From Sphaerimonospora cavernae (GTDB lineage Bacteria > Actinomycetota > Actinomycetes > Streptosporangiales > Streptosporangiaceae), in contig NZ_JBHMQT010000055.1 in the NCBI RefSeq assembly GCF_042435035.1, positions 62,001 through 126,000 on the forward strand: a DNA stretch of 64,000 bases, written 5' to 3'. The notes under the pieces are model-generated. The model searched no databases and was not told the origin of the DNA. It saw only the letters and a program-made list of their open reading frames with translations. The position numbers were made by a program, and so were the translations under genes. Below, piece after piece: positions 1-8,371 of the stretch. The stretch's first letter is position 1. Each line of letters begins with the position of its first letter.

Positions 1-455
1 AGGTCACTTAGCACGTACGGCCCTTCCTCACCTTGAAGAACCGATCCCATTTCAGTGAGGACCTTCTCCAGCTGCGCTTCGTCTGTCGGATAGATCACAG
101 CCAGCTTTCCGCCGGCCGACCGGTCAGCCTACTTGGAGTTGCTGTAGATGTACTCCTTGACGCCTGCGGTGACTTTGAAAGCGATACCGTTGCCCGTGCA
201 ATAGTCCCACACGGCGGAAGCCACCCGCTGTGCGTTTCGCGCCGTCGCCGATGCGTGAACCTTCCATCCTTGTGATGGTATATCCACCGCCGAAGGCCGG
301 TAGGTAATCCACGGCCCCAGAGTCTCTCTCGCCCATCCTGCCGGCAGTGGCATCTGGTGAACAGCCAACTCATCCGCCGCAGAAGTAAGTCGGTCCATCC
401 GATCATAGAACTCCGGATCGGAGAGGCAGTATGCACCATACCGAGGGTCAGCCAT
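1..455 (-). pseudogene. Class III lanthipeptide synthetase (LanKC), N-terminal part, interrupted by in-frame TAG
   Basis: The reading frame starts at the ATG at 455 (MADPRYGAYC...) and runs leftward off the window. The start matches the N-terminal lyase region of class III/IV lanthipeptide synthetases (RamC/LabKC type): a DPRYxAYCxxDPxFYD opening, then a PLPAGW block and the conserved QGWKVHASAT and AxxVWDYC blocks near residues 60-85. After 108 codons there is a TAG at 129-131. The same frame continues past it without another stop to position 1, with ADRSAGGKLAVIYP, EAQLEKVLTEMG and GPYVLSDL, all family-typical. Family members usually have Tyr at the stop (NxKYADR), so one base change TAC to TAG would explain it. 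The kinase and cyclase domains lie outside the window. Either a pseudogene or a base-call error. The ribosome site is weak. Confidence 0.75.
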
Positions 456-707
456 TATACACCATTCTCGTCCGCTGCTCGGAGTTCTCTCGAATAGGAA
501 ACCGATTCCCGAGCCCCCCGCTCAGATCGCAATCCTGCCGCTCGACGAGCGGCATGTCTTTGATGTCTTATGCCCACCAGTTGACCATCTGCGCACTCGC
601 CTCACCCTTCGTGGCCCCGGTAACCAAAAATCGGACAAGAGGGTACATATGACCCCAAACCCAGATTGGCAGGTATATCCAGGGTTGAGTAAACGAGGCT
701 GACAAGC
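456..707. other. Divergent intergenic region
   Basis: Gap of about 250 bases between the divergently oriented lanthipeptide synthetase remnant and the AraC-type regulator. Its base composition is lower in G+C than the core genes further right. A minus-strand open frame runs through 568-762 and ends in a hydrophobic stretch, but it overlaps the regulator start and resembles nothing I recognise. No clear operator or lanthipeptide precursor was seen. Confidence 0.4.
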
Positions 708-1769
708 GTGAATCCGGTTGAAAATGGATCTTCGATCCTAGATCATCCGAAGAGAGCGTCATCTGAAGAGAGACGGGGGACGATCTTGTTGGTGAGCGAG
801 TTCGACACCGAACATCTACCGGCGCGGGACCGGTTCCCGAGCTGGCTCGAACATGGCGGGAATGCCCTTACCCCTTCCTGGGTGCACACTGAGCAAAGAG
901 AGACCTTCCGCGCCCGGACTCAGGCCATGGAGTTGGGGGGTATGCAGATCGCCACTCTTGCGCACCCATCGGTGACCGTACGAAGGTCCGCGAAGTTGAT
1001 CCGGCAGCGCGATCCGGAAGCCTTTCAAATCCACCTCGTTCTCCAAGGCGAGGCAGGGATCCGTCAAGCGGGGCGGGAAACGGTGCTCACCGCCGACAAC
1101 TTCACCCTGATCGACACCTCTCGCCCTTTCGAGGGCTGGCGGGCCTGTACTTCGGGCACCACCACGGCCGTGGTTCTCCAGATCCCCCGGAAACGGCTTC
1201 CTCTGCCGTCGAACATCGCCGACCACCTGGCGGCTGTGCCCTTTTCCTGCCGCCGCGGACTGGGTGGCGTGTTCGCCCGGTGGTTGGTCGGACTCGGTCA
1301 GCAAGCTGGCGAGTTGAGCGCACAGGACACCGACACAGTGGCCTCGGTCACGGTTGACCTGTTATCCGCTGTGCTGCCCCATCGCCTCACCGGCAATGGC
1401 GGGAAGCCTCCGGAATCTCGAAAGCTCCTGCGGCAGGCACAGATTCGGGACTACATCCGCCAGCGACTCGGCGATCCGAACCTGAGCCCGGAAACCATCG
1501 CCGCAGCGCACCAAATTTCGCTGCGCTACCTATACAAAATCTTCGATGGCCAGGGCGTTACGCTGTCGGCTTGGATCCGCCGGTCCCGTCTGGAGCAGTG
1601 CCGGCGGTTCCTGGCCGACCCGCGGCACCATACGCGTCCAGTCCATGCGATCGCAGCTCGTTGGGGCTTCGGCGACGCCGCGCACTTCAGCCGGGCATTC
1701 CGTGCCGCTTACGGCGAGTCTCCCATCGAATATCGCACCCGTATTCTCCAATCCATGTCCGTTTCGTAA
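708..1769 (+). CDS. AraC-family transcriptional regulator
   Basis: 353 residues from GTG 708. Residues about 60-210 form the cupin-like ligand-binding domain typical of AraC_binding_2 regulators (PSWLEHGG, then LIRQRDPEAFQIHLVLQGEAG). Residues about 245-345 hold the double helix-turn-helix DNA-binding domain, with SPETIAAAHQISLRYLYKIF as the first helix pair and WGFGDAAHFSRAFRAAYGESP as the family signature. A later GTG at 792 (MSEFDTEHLPARD) is a serious alternative: it sits 11 bases after GGGGA, and homologues usually begin there. The gene is divergent from the broken lanthipeptide synthetase, so it may once have controlled that locus, but this is inference. The inducer is unknown. Confidence 0.85.
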   Translation: MNPVENGSSILDHPKRASSEERRGTILLVSEFDTEHLPARDRFPSWLEHGGNALTPSWVHTEQRETFRARTQAMELGGMQIATLAHPSVTVRRSAKLIRQRDPEAFQIHLVLQGEAGIRQAGRETVLTADNFTLIDTSRPFEGWRACTSGTTTAVVLQIPRKRLPLPSNIADHLAAVPFSCRRGLGGVFARWLVGLGQQAGELSAQDTDTVASVTVDLLSAVLPHRLTGNGGKPPESRKLLRQAQIRDYIRQRLGDPNLSPETIAAAHQISLRYLYKIFDGQGVTLSAWIRRSRLEQCRRFLADPRHHTRPVHAIAARWGFGDAAHFSRAFRAAYGESPIEYRTRILQSMSVS

Positions 1770-1835
1770 AGGGTTGGGAAACCAGAGAGAGACTCGCCCT
1801 CGGGCTCCCGGAGATCCGTATGTGACAGACGATCT

Positions 1836-2642
1836 CTAGCCGAGGTCGGGGTGTGGAAGGTAGCGGTCCAGCTGGACGAGCCCCTCCTCGCTGGTCATCA
1901 CGGTGTCCATGTCGGTGATCCGCCAGCCGGCGTCGAGCAGCATGGGCAGGAGCGGATGCACGCCCGGCACCGCCACCTGGATCAGCTCGGCACCGGGATG
2001 CGCGGCTATCGTCCGCAGCATCACGTCCAGGCTGTCCTGCGGCGTTTCACCCCCCGCCGGTCCGATCACCAGCGTGTCGCCGATCATCCGGGTGAACGCG
2101 TATCCGCCGTCGCCGAGCCGTACCCCGGCTCCCGGCAGCCCGGCGTACCAGGTGAGGCACTCCGTACGGTCGCCCCCGGAGATCCTGGCGTCCAGGGCCG
2201 CCGCCTCCTGTGGGCCGACCTCCGCGGCGGCGGGGGGCCCGCCCTCGAACGGGCCTTCGAGATAGAGCAGCGGACACCGGGGCCGCATGCCGTGCCGTAT
2301 GTACAGCGCGAACGCGCGCGTGTTGTTCGCGGCAAAGGTGATCTTTGGAACGTCCCGGGGCAGCAGGCGGGTGAGAATCATCCGTCCCAGGCCCGTTGAC
2401 TGGTGATCGGGAAGCACGAACAGGTCGCCGAGGTGCGTCAGTGAACCCCGGTGGACCGTCCCGCCGAATCCCACGATCCGGCCGCCGACCTCGCTCACGC
2501 ACAGCGTTCCGTACGCCCGTTCCGCGTCCAGGAAATCCGGCGTCTCCGGCCACTTGGTCAGGAGCCCGAAATGCGCTCCGACATCGCCGCGTATACCGGG
2601 CATGTCCGCGTCCTCCGCGACACGGATGGTCGGAACCGTCAT
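1836..2642 (-). CDS. GNAT-family N-acetyltransferase
   Basis: 268 residues from ATG 2642, preceded by a GGGGGG ribosome site. An upstream in-frame ATG at 2765 has no such site. The first half is a GNAT fold: IRVAEDADMPGIRGD opens it, GDLFVLPDHQSTGLGRMIL carries the acetyl-CoA pyrophosphate loop (Q-x-x-G-x-G), and AANNTRAFALYIRHGM is the usual C-terminal motif B. The second half (about residues 150-268) resembles a degenerate second acetyltransferase-like domain without an obvious acetyl-CoA loop. Substrate unknown. It follows the conservon on the same strand after a gap of 210 bases, so it is probably transcribed separately. Confidence 0.8.
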   Translation of the reverse strand: MTVPTIRVAEDADMPGIRGDVGAHFGLLTKWPETPDFLDAERAYGTLCVSEVGGRIVGFGGTVHRGSLTHLGDLFVLPDHQSTGLGRMILTRLLPRDVPKITFAANNTRAFALYIRHGMRPRCPLLYLEGPFEGGPPAAAEVGPQEAAALDARISGGDRTECLTWYAGLPGAGVRLGDGGYAFTRMIGDTLVIGPAGGETPQDSLDVMLRTIAAHPGAELIQVAVPGVHPLLPMLLDAGWRITDMDTVMTSEEGLVQLDRYLPHPDLG

Positions 2643-2852
2643 CGCCACCCCCCGCGCTGATGGGACAATCCTCCCATACGGCACACCAGGGGCGCTCATC
2701 CCTTCGTCGCACCCGGGACGGCCCGGAAGAAACTGGGGCAGGATCGCCACCGCGAACGGGAACATCAGCCCGGTGACGAACAGCGCGTTCGTGCCGGCGG
2801 CGAAGCCGCCGCCGCCCGGTCACCTTGCCGCCGGCGATCGACATCGCCGGGG

Positions 2853-3440
2853 TCACCCGACGGGCGTTGCGGGGCGCCTGTGATACGCGTGCTTGACCAG
2901 CGTTATCAGGGCCTCCTTACCCGACTCGCGCCTGCGCGCATCGCACAGCAGGACGGGAATGTCCGCACCGAGATTGAGTGCGAGCTTCACCTCGTCGAGT
3001 TCGAAGACCGGTGCGCCTTCGAAACAGTTGACCGCGACGACGAACGGGGTGCCGCGCCGTTCGAAATAGTCGACGGACGGGAAGCAGTCGGCCAGTCGTC
3101 GCGTGTCCGCCAGCACCACGGCGCCGAGCGCGCCCCGGGCGAGCTCGTCCCACACGAACCAGAACCGCTCCTGGCCCGGCGTGCCGAACAGATACAGCAT
3201 GAATTCGTCGCCGATGCTGATCCGGCCGAAGTCCATCGCCACGGTGGTGGTGGCCTTGGACTCCACCCCGGCCAGGTCGTCGACGCCCACACTGCGGTCG
3301 GTGAGGACCTCCTCGGTCCGCAGCGGCCGGATCTCGGAGACCGCCCCCACCATCGTGGTCTTGCCCACGCCGAAGCCGCCGGCGATCAACAGTTTGATCG
3401 CCTTCGGCATCTTGGGCGGGTCAGAGCGCCCGAAGGCCAT
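2853..3440 (-). CDS. cvnD: Conservon small GTPase-like ATP/GTP-binding protein (CvnD)
   Basis: 195 residues from ATG 3440 (MAFGRSDPPK), the start that fits the family; the gene overlaps the end of cvnC by 20 bases. P-loop GGFGVGKTT at residues 21-29, then SEIRPLRTEE, SVGVDDLAGV and the switch FGTPGQERFWFVWDELARGA, all hallmarks of the CvnD family related to MglA. CvnD is the GTPase of the actinobacterial conservon, thought to work with the sensor CvnA, the roadblock protein CvnB and the DUF742 protein CvnC at the membrane in a GPCR-like signalling complex. Last gene of the four-gene operon. Confidence 0.95.
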   Translation of the reverse strand: MAFGRSDPPKMPKAIKLLIAGGFGVGKTTMVGAVSEIRPLRTEEVLTDRSVGVDDLAGVESKATTTVAMDFGRISIGDEFMLYLFGTPGQERFWFVWDELARGALGAVVLADTRRLADCFPSVDYFERRGTPFVVAVNCFEGAPVFELDEVKLALNLGADIPVLLCDARRRESGKEALITLVKHAYHRRPATPVG

Positions 3441-3843
3441 CGAGCACCGCCTTGTACATTCTCTCGTCGAGCACGTCCATCTCCGGCTGCGGCTGCTGCA
3501 CGGCGACGAAGCCCCGATCGAACAGGTCACCGAGGAGGACCCGGACGATCCCGGCGGGCAGGTCCAGGTGCGCCGCGATCTCCGCGACCGAAAGCGGCCT
3601 ACGGCACAGCCGTACGATCGCCTGGTGCTCGGGATCGAGACCGACCTCGTGCCCGGTGGTGGGACGGATCGTCACGGCGAGCGCGACCAGGTCGAACCGA
3701 TCCTGTGCCTCGGTGCGGCCACGAGCGATGACGTACGGCCGGATGGTGGGGGCGTCGAACAGCCGGTCGTCGTCGGCACCCCATTCACCCGAGCCCCATT
3801 CACCCGGGCCCCATTCACCCGGGCCCCACTCGTTGCCGCTCAT
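3421..3843 (-). CDS. cvnC: Conservon DUF742 protein (CvnC) with an N-terminal GEWGP repeat
   Basis: 140 residues from ATG 3843, overlapping the end of cvnB by 4 bases (ATGA). The DUF742 domain spans about residues 27-140: RPYVIARGRT, then a winged-helix-like part (PLSVAEIAAHLDLPAGIVRVLLGDL) and the usual tail DERMYKAVLDGLRAL. The first 22 residues are a low-complexity tract of repeated E-W-G-P-G units, encoded by a 15-base tandem repeat and absent from the core domain. DUF742 proteins are partners of CvnB and CvnD. The tandem-repeat tract may vary in length between strains. Confidence 0.93.
   Translation of the reverse strand: MSGNEWGPGEWGPGEWGSGEWGADDDRLFDAPTIRPYVIARGRTEAQDRFDLVALAVTIRPTTGHEVGLDPEHQAIVRLCRRPLSVAEIAAHLDLPAGIVRVLLGDLFDRGFVAVQQPQPEMDVLDERMYKAVLDGLRAL
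3779..3832. repeat. 15-bp tandem repeat inside cvnC
   Basis: Three full units (3779-3793, 3794-3808, 3809-3823) of a CCCCATTCACCCGGG-like sequence plus a partial fourth. Units two and three are identical and unit one differs at one base. On the coding strand each unit encodes Glu-Trp-Gly-Pro-Gly, so gain or loss of units keeps the frame. Confidence 0.9.
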
Positions 3844-4259
3844 CCACGCGCCTCTCTCGTCACCGTACGGGCCGGCGAGGTGAGGTACTGCCCCACACGG
3901 GCGACGAGCATGGCCATCTCATAGGCCACCAGGCCCACGTCCGCGTCGCCGCTGCACAGTACGGCGAGGCAGGCGCCCTGTCCGGCCACGGTCACGAGCA
4001 GGTAGGCCGACTTCATCTCGACGATCGTCTGCCTGACCGTGCCGCCGTCGAACCGCTCGCCGACGCCCCGGGCCAGGCTCTGCAGCCCGGAGGCCACGGC
4101 GGACAGGTGCTCGGCGTCCTCGATGCGCAGTCCGCGCGAGGAGGCCAGCAGCAGGCCGTCCCTGGACAGGACGATGCCGTGCTCGGCCTCCCGGACCCGG
4201 TCGACGAGATCGTCGAGCAACCACGCCAGATCGGCGGACGTGCCCGTCTTCTGCGTCAC
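3840..4259 (-). CDS. cvnB: Conservon roadblock/LC7 protein (CvnB)
   Basis: 139 residues, ATG 4259 overlapping the cvnA stop (ATGA). It is a single roadblock/LC7 domain: LDDLVDRVREAEHGIVLSRDGLLLASSRGL, then HLSAVASGLQSLARGVGERFDGGTVRQTIVEMKSAY-type sequence and the C-terminal helix YEMAMLVARVGQYLTS. In the conservon this MglB-like protein probably pairs with the small GTPase CvnD as a regulator of its nucleotide state. Assignment by family and by position is firm; the signal sensed is unknown. Confidence 0.95.
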   Translation of the reverse strand: MTQKTGTSADLAWLLDDLVDRVREAEHGIVLSRDGLLLASSRGLRIEDAEHLSAVASGLQSLARGVGERFDGGTVRQTIVEMKSAYLLVTVAGQGACLAVLCSGDADVGLVAYEMAMLVARVGQYLTSPARTVTREARG

Positions 4260-6574
4260 TGGTCGTCCCCCCCTTCATCCAGCAGCTTCGCCGCCTCGGA
4301 TCTGCCCTGTCTGGTGCCCGACTGGAACGAGCCCATGATCTTTCTGATTTCGTCCGGCGATCGATCTTCGTCCTCGTCGTCGAGCGTCGCCGGAGGCCCG
4401 GCGGCCAACTCCGGCGCCAGGCTCGCCTGCGGCACGCGGAACGGCAGGCCGGACGGGGTGAACGAGGCCGGGGACTCCAGCCTCGGCGCATCGGTACCGG
4501 CCGGCTCACTCAACTTCGGTTCGGGCCGCTGTGGTTCGGGCCGCTGTGGTTCTGGGGCGCGCTTCGGTACGGAAACCACCTCCTGGACTGGTGCTGCGAA
4601 CACCTCGGGCGCGCCCACGAGCGCGGTCTCACGGGCACCCCATTCCTGCAGGGGACCACGTCCGCGATCCGTCGCCTCGTCGGACGGGTCGCTCCCGCCC
4701 TCGGTGACCAGGTCGCGCGGCAGCAGCACGATCGCGGTGGTTCCGCCGTACGGCGACGCCTTCAGCGCCACCCGGATGCCGTGCCGCTCGGCCAGCCTGC
4801 TGACCACGTAGAGGCCGAGCCTGGCCGTGCTCGTCAGGTTGAACTCCGGCGGATTCGAGATCCGCTCGTTCGCGGCCGTCAGGTCTTCGGGGCTCATCCC
4901 CAGACCGCGGTCCTCGATCTCGATCACGTAGCCGCTGGCCACGACCTGGCCGCCGACCTGCACCGTGGTGTACGGCGGGGAGAACGAAACCGCGTTCTCG
5001 ATCAGCTCGGCGAGCAGGTGGATCACGTCGCCGACGGCCCGGCCGGACAGCGCGGTCTCCCCCATGGGGGGAACTGTCACACGGGTGAAGTCCTCGACCT
5101 CGGCGAGGGCGCCGCGCACGACGTCGACCATCGGCACCGATCGGCGCCAGGCCCGCGCCGGCGACGCGCCGGCCAGGACGATGAGGTTCTCCGCGTTGCG
5201 GCGCATCCGCGTGGCGAGGTGGTCGACCCGGAACAGGTCCTTCAGCTCGGACGGCTCGGACTCGCGCCGTTCCATCACGTCGAGCAGCGTGAGCTGGCGG
5301 TGGACCAGCGACTGCGTGCGCCGGGCGAGGCTGAGCAGGATGTCGCGGATGCTCTGCCGGAGCTGGGCCTCCTCGACGGCGGTGCGGATCGCGGTCTCCT
5401 GGACCACATTGAAGGCGGTGCCCACCTGGCCGATCACGTCTTTGCCGAATTTGAGCGGCGGCGCCTCGGTGCGGACGTCGACCTTCTCGCCCCGCGCGAG
5501 CCGGGCGACCACGCTGGGCAGCCGCTCGTTGGCGAGCTCCATCGCGGCCGTGCGCAGCTTCTCGAGCTGCCGGATCAGGGCGCGTGCCGTGGTGATGGAC
5601 AGGACGATGGACGCGATGACCGCGACCAGCCCGAGCCCGCCGGCCAGCGCCAGCCGGATGATCACGTTGACGGCGACCGTCCCGGCCCGCTCCACCAGCC
5701 TTTCGCCTCCGTCGCCGATGATCTTCTGTAGTCCTGTCAGCGCGGGCTCGGAGACGGCCCGCCACTGCGCGTCGGTGACGAAGGGCATGCGACCGGCCTG
5801 ACCGGATCGGGTGAGCTGGTCCTCCAGGTTGCGCAGCGTGGTCACCTGCGGCGACTTACGCCACTTCTCGTACGCCGCCTGGTCCGCCTTGGGCAGCTGC
5901 CCGACGGTTTCGTCGAGGATGAACCGATGGACCGCCACAAGCCTGGTGAACCGCTGGTGATCCTGCTCGCTGAACCTCCCCGCCGCGAAGACGCCCGCGA
6001 GCAGCGCGTCCTCCCGTGCGAGGACCTCACGTGCTCGGCTCATCGTGCCGAACGTGCGGCCGTCCTTGGCGACGGTGGCGTCGTCCAGCGCGGCGACCGA
6101 GTCGTACAGGTGGTAGAAGGAATCGATGATGTCGGTGAAGGCGCCATCGGCCCGGATCAGGTCGAACCGCCCGCTGTCGACGGCGGCGCGGATGTCATCC
6201 AGGCCGTCCAGCCGCCGCATCGTCTCGTTGATGCGCGACATGAGCACGTCGTCGGCCGCCATCTTGACGTTGTCGCTCCGGGCCGACCCCGAGAACTCGG
6301 CGACGATCTTGTCGGTGCGGGCCCTCTGGTCGTCGAGATCCTTGCGCGGCAGGCGTGTCGGATCGCCGAGTCGTGTCAGAGACAGACGGCGCTCGCGCTG
6401 CAGGTCCAGCACCAGCAGATCGCCCGGCTGGGCGACGTCGCTGTTGATCGTGGCGGCCCACACAAGGTTCGTGCCCTCCCGGAGCGTGACCCAGGCCGCG
6501 AACGCCCACAGCGCTGTGAGAGACACCAGCAGAGCCGCGACCTTGGTTCGCACGCGCGAATTCCGGAAGCGCAT
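4256..6574 (-). CDS. cvnA: Conservon sensor histidine-kinase-like protein (CvnA)
   Basis: 772 residues from ATG 6574 (MRFRNSRVRTK), 8 bases after GGGTGG; a GTG at 6586 is a weaker alternative. Membrane segments at about residues 10-28 and 300-325 enclose a large nitrate/nitrite-sensor-type (NIT) extracytoplasmic domain. A HAMP-like linker follows, then an ATPase domain with N box LLAELIENAVSFSPP, G1 box EDRGLGM and RLGLYVVSRLAERHGI. There is no classical HisKA phospho-acceptor helix, as usual for CvnA. The C-terminal 130 residues are Pro/Glu-rich and disordered-looking (short PEPQR repeats). First gene of the cvnABCD operon, with all four genes overlapping. Confidence 0.93.
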   Translation of the reverse strand: MRFRNSRVRTKVAALLVSLTALWAFAAWVTLREGTNLVWAATINSDVAQPGDLLVLDLQRERRLSLTRLGDPTRLPRKDLDDQRARTDKIVAEFSGSARSDNVKMAADDVLMSRINETMRRLDGLDDIRAAVDSGRFDLIRADGAFTDIIDSFYHLYDSVAALDDATVAKDGRTFGTMSRAREVLAREDALLAGVFAAGRFSEQDHQRFTRLVAVHRFILDETVGQLPKADQAAYEKWRKSPQVTTLRNLEDQLTRSGQAGRMPFVTDAQWRAVSEPALTGLQKIIGDGGERLVERAGTVAVNVIIRLALAGGLGLVAVIASIVLSITTARALIRQLEKLRTAAMELANERLPSVVARLARGEKVDVRTEAPPLKFGKDVIGQVGTAFNVVQETAIRTAVEEAQLRQSIRDILLSLARRTQSLVHRQLTLLDVMERRESEPSELKDLFRVDHLATRMRRNAENLIVLAGASPARAWRRSVPMVDVVRGALAEVEDFTRVTVPPMGETALSGRAVGDVIHLLAELIENAVSFSPPYTTVQVGGQVVASGYVIEIEDRGLGMSPEDLTAANERISNPPEFNLTSTARLGLYVVSRLAERHGIRVALKASPYGGTTAIVLLPRDLVTEGGSDPSDEATDRGRGPLQEWGARETALVGAPEVFAAPVQEVVSVPKRAPEPQRPEPQRPEPKLSEPAGTDAPRLESPASFTPSGLPFRVPQASLAPELAAGPPATLDDEDEDRSPDEIRKIMGSFQSGTRQGRSEAAKLLDEGGDDQ

Positions 6575-6695
6575 AAACAGTACCACCCAGGTAAAAGTAG
6601 GAAAATCGTGAATGGCACGCTTCCGGCTATGAACAATAGCCCAATTGACAGGGCGGCAAGTGCCGCTCCGTCAATTTGACGCGCCACATTACGGA

Positions 6696-6756
6696 CACCC
6701 TAGCAAAGGGTCCGAAATTACCTCTATCGCGCACCCTAGGGGGAAATGTCCGAATT
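6696..6756. promoter_or_regulatory. Tandem direct repeat upstream of the conservon
   Basis: Two imperfect copies, at 6696-6719 and 6732-6756 (36 bases apart), share CACCCTAG at one end and GTCCGAA(A)TT at the other. They lie in the 216-base gap between the class II cyclase and cvnA. Read on the minus strand each copy has the order TTCGGAC then CTAGGGTG, so they could be repeated operators or duplicated promoter elements for cvnA. A nearby GTCAA-T-TTGAC inverted repeat is at 6670-6680. Confidence 0.45.
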
Positions 6757-6790
6757 TATGAGCATGGCTTCTGAGTTTACACTGGGAGGA

Positions 6791-8371
6791 TCACCCTTGA
6801 CAGGCGATCTCGACAACACGTGGGTTCGCCTGCGCGAGGTGCAGGGCGGCGAGCACGGCCGCCCGGACGACCGCCACGGGGACGTAGAGGTCCTTGTCGT
6901 GCCACAACGGCGGCCCCTCGCCGGGGTCCGCCACCCGCCGCAGGTAGCGATACCCCCGTGCCGCCGCCTCGGTCACCGGTTCGTCGCCGCCGACGAGCAG
7001 CAGGAGCTGCAACGCGTACGCCGTTTCCTCGGCGGTGCCGTCCCATCGACCCCACGAGCCGTCCTCGCGCTGAGTGTCCAGGGTCCACCGCACGGCCCGG
7101 CGCACCGCCACCCGTGACTCCGCACCGCCGAATTCGCCGAGCGCGAGCGCACAGGAGACGGTCGCATAGTACGGCGACGCATGCCAGCGATCGTCCCAAC
7201 TCCCGTCGGCCCGCTGCCGTTCACGCAGCCAGGCCGCCACTTTCCCAATCGCCGCCGCATAGCCTTCGGTCCGGCTGGGCCGCGTCCTCGCGAAATGTCC
7301 GAATGCATCCAAAACATGGGCATTTACGCTGACCGACGCCCCTTCCTCGCCCTGCCAGGTGCAGAAATGCGTCGGCGTCTCGAATGCCCGCAGGCTCTCC
7401 GGCTCGTACGGCATGCCGAGCAGCGAGAGCGCGTACAGCGCGACCGACGTGGTGTCGGCGTCCGGTGGCAGCCCCGCCCCCGCCGGGGTGCCGGCCGGAC
7501 CGATCGCCGCCGCGAGGTCGGCCGGCATCTCGGGTGGGACGTGGCACTCAATCCCGGCGCGGACCAGCCAACTCAGCACCCAGCCGCGCTCGAACACCGT
7601 GATCGGAAGACCCACGGGCACCGGCCCGCCATAGCGCAGCGCGACCGCCTCCAGGTGCCTGCGGGCTGGATCACCCGGATTGGGCGGATCGCCGACGGCG
7701 AGCCACGCGGCGGTCGCGGCGGGCGAGGCCCCGATCGTTCCCGCCGCGGTCGGCCACACGGCGGGCGCGCCAGCGGCCGACCGGCCACCCACCTCCAGTG
7801 CGTGCATGAGCTTGTCCGGGAGGGTCTCCCCCGATTCGAGCCGCCGCCTGATCATGGTCAGCGGCGCCTCGTTGAGCCCCGCGGGCAGTGGCAGGCGCTC
7901 GATCCCGGCGCCGGGCAGGACATCGAGGTGCGCGTTGACGAGCGCGACGAGCGACATGACGATGATCTCGATGGCGGGCGTGTCGGGGAGGCGGGCGGCC
8001 TCGAACTCCGCCAGCAGGCGGGTGAGCGCGTGCAGCCCGCGCATGGCCGGTTCCATCAGGACCTCCGCCGCCAGGCCGCAGTCGTCTCCTCTGATAAGGG
8101 CGGAGAGGAGGGCCTCGGTGGCGCTCAGGGTCGGTACCAGGGCGTACCCGTCCGGCGCCCCCCATGCCCCGTCGGGTCGCTGTGTCCCGGTCAGGTACGC
8201 CACCCGATCACGGTGGCCCACCAGCCAGGGGGCGAGGGTCACCAGCCTGCCGGTCTCGTAGACCGACGGTGACACCTGCCCCCAGGGCTGGAGCATGAGA
8301 CCGCGCACCAACTCGTCGGCGGCCGCGGTCACGTCGATCTGCGCTCCGAGGATGAGATCCGTTGAGCTCAA
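6791..8371 (-). CDS. Class II terpene cyclase with DxDTT motif (diterpene/drimane type)
   Basis: 526 residues; ATG 8371 overlaps the stop of the class I synthase by 4 bases. The protein has the beta-gamma architecture of bacterial class II diterpene cyclases: QW-type motifs (QRPDGAWG near residue 65, QREDGSWGRWDG near 445), the GTIGASPAATAAWL block at about 211-224 and the acid motif at residues 304-308. That motif reads Asp-Ala-Asp-Thr-Thr rather than the classical DxDD. DxDTT is known, to my recollection, from drimane-forming cyclases, so the substrate may be farnesyl rather than geranylgeranyl diphosphate. The two aspartates needed for proton transfer are kept. Last gene of the P450 / class I / class II operon. 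Confidence 0.85.
   Translation of the reverse strand: MSSTDLILGAQIDVTAAADELVRGLMLQPWGQVSPSVYETGRLVTLAPWLVGHRDRVAYLTGTQRPDGAWGAPDGYALVPTLSATEALLSALIRGDDCGLAAEVLMEPAMRGLHALTRLLAEFEAARLPDTPAIEIIVMSLVALVNAHLDVLPGAGIERLPLPAGLNEAPLTMIRRRLESGETLPDKLMHALEVGGRSAAGAPAVWPTAAGTIGASPAATAAWLAVGDPPNPGDPARRHLEAVALRYGGPVPVGLPITVFERGWVLSWLVRAGIECHVPPEMPADLAAAIGPAGTPAGAGLPPDADTTSVALYALSLLGMPYEPESLRAFETPTHFCTWQGEEGASVSVNAHVLDAFGHFARTRPSRTEGYAAAIGKVAAWLRERQRADGSWDDRWHASPYYATVSCALALGEFGGAESRVAVRRAVRWTLDTQREDGSWGRWDGTAEETAYALQLLLLVGGDEPVTEAAARGYRYLRRVADPGEGPPLWHDKDLYVPVAVVRAAVLAALHLAQANPRVVEIACQG

Noticed and set aside
4548..5765. Long Arg/Ala-rich minus-strand frame inside cvnA
   Set aside because: Another frame of the same strand lies within a gene with intact HAMP and ATPase motifs; typical high-GC shadow.
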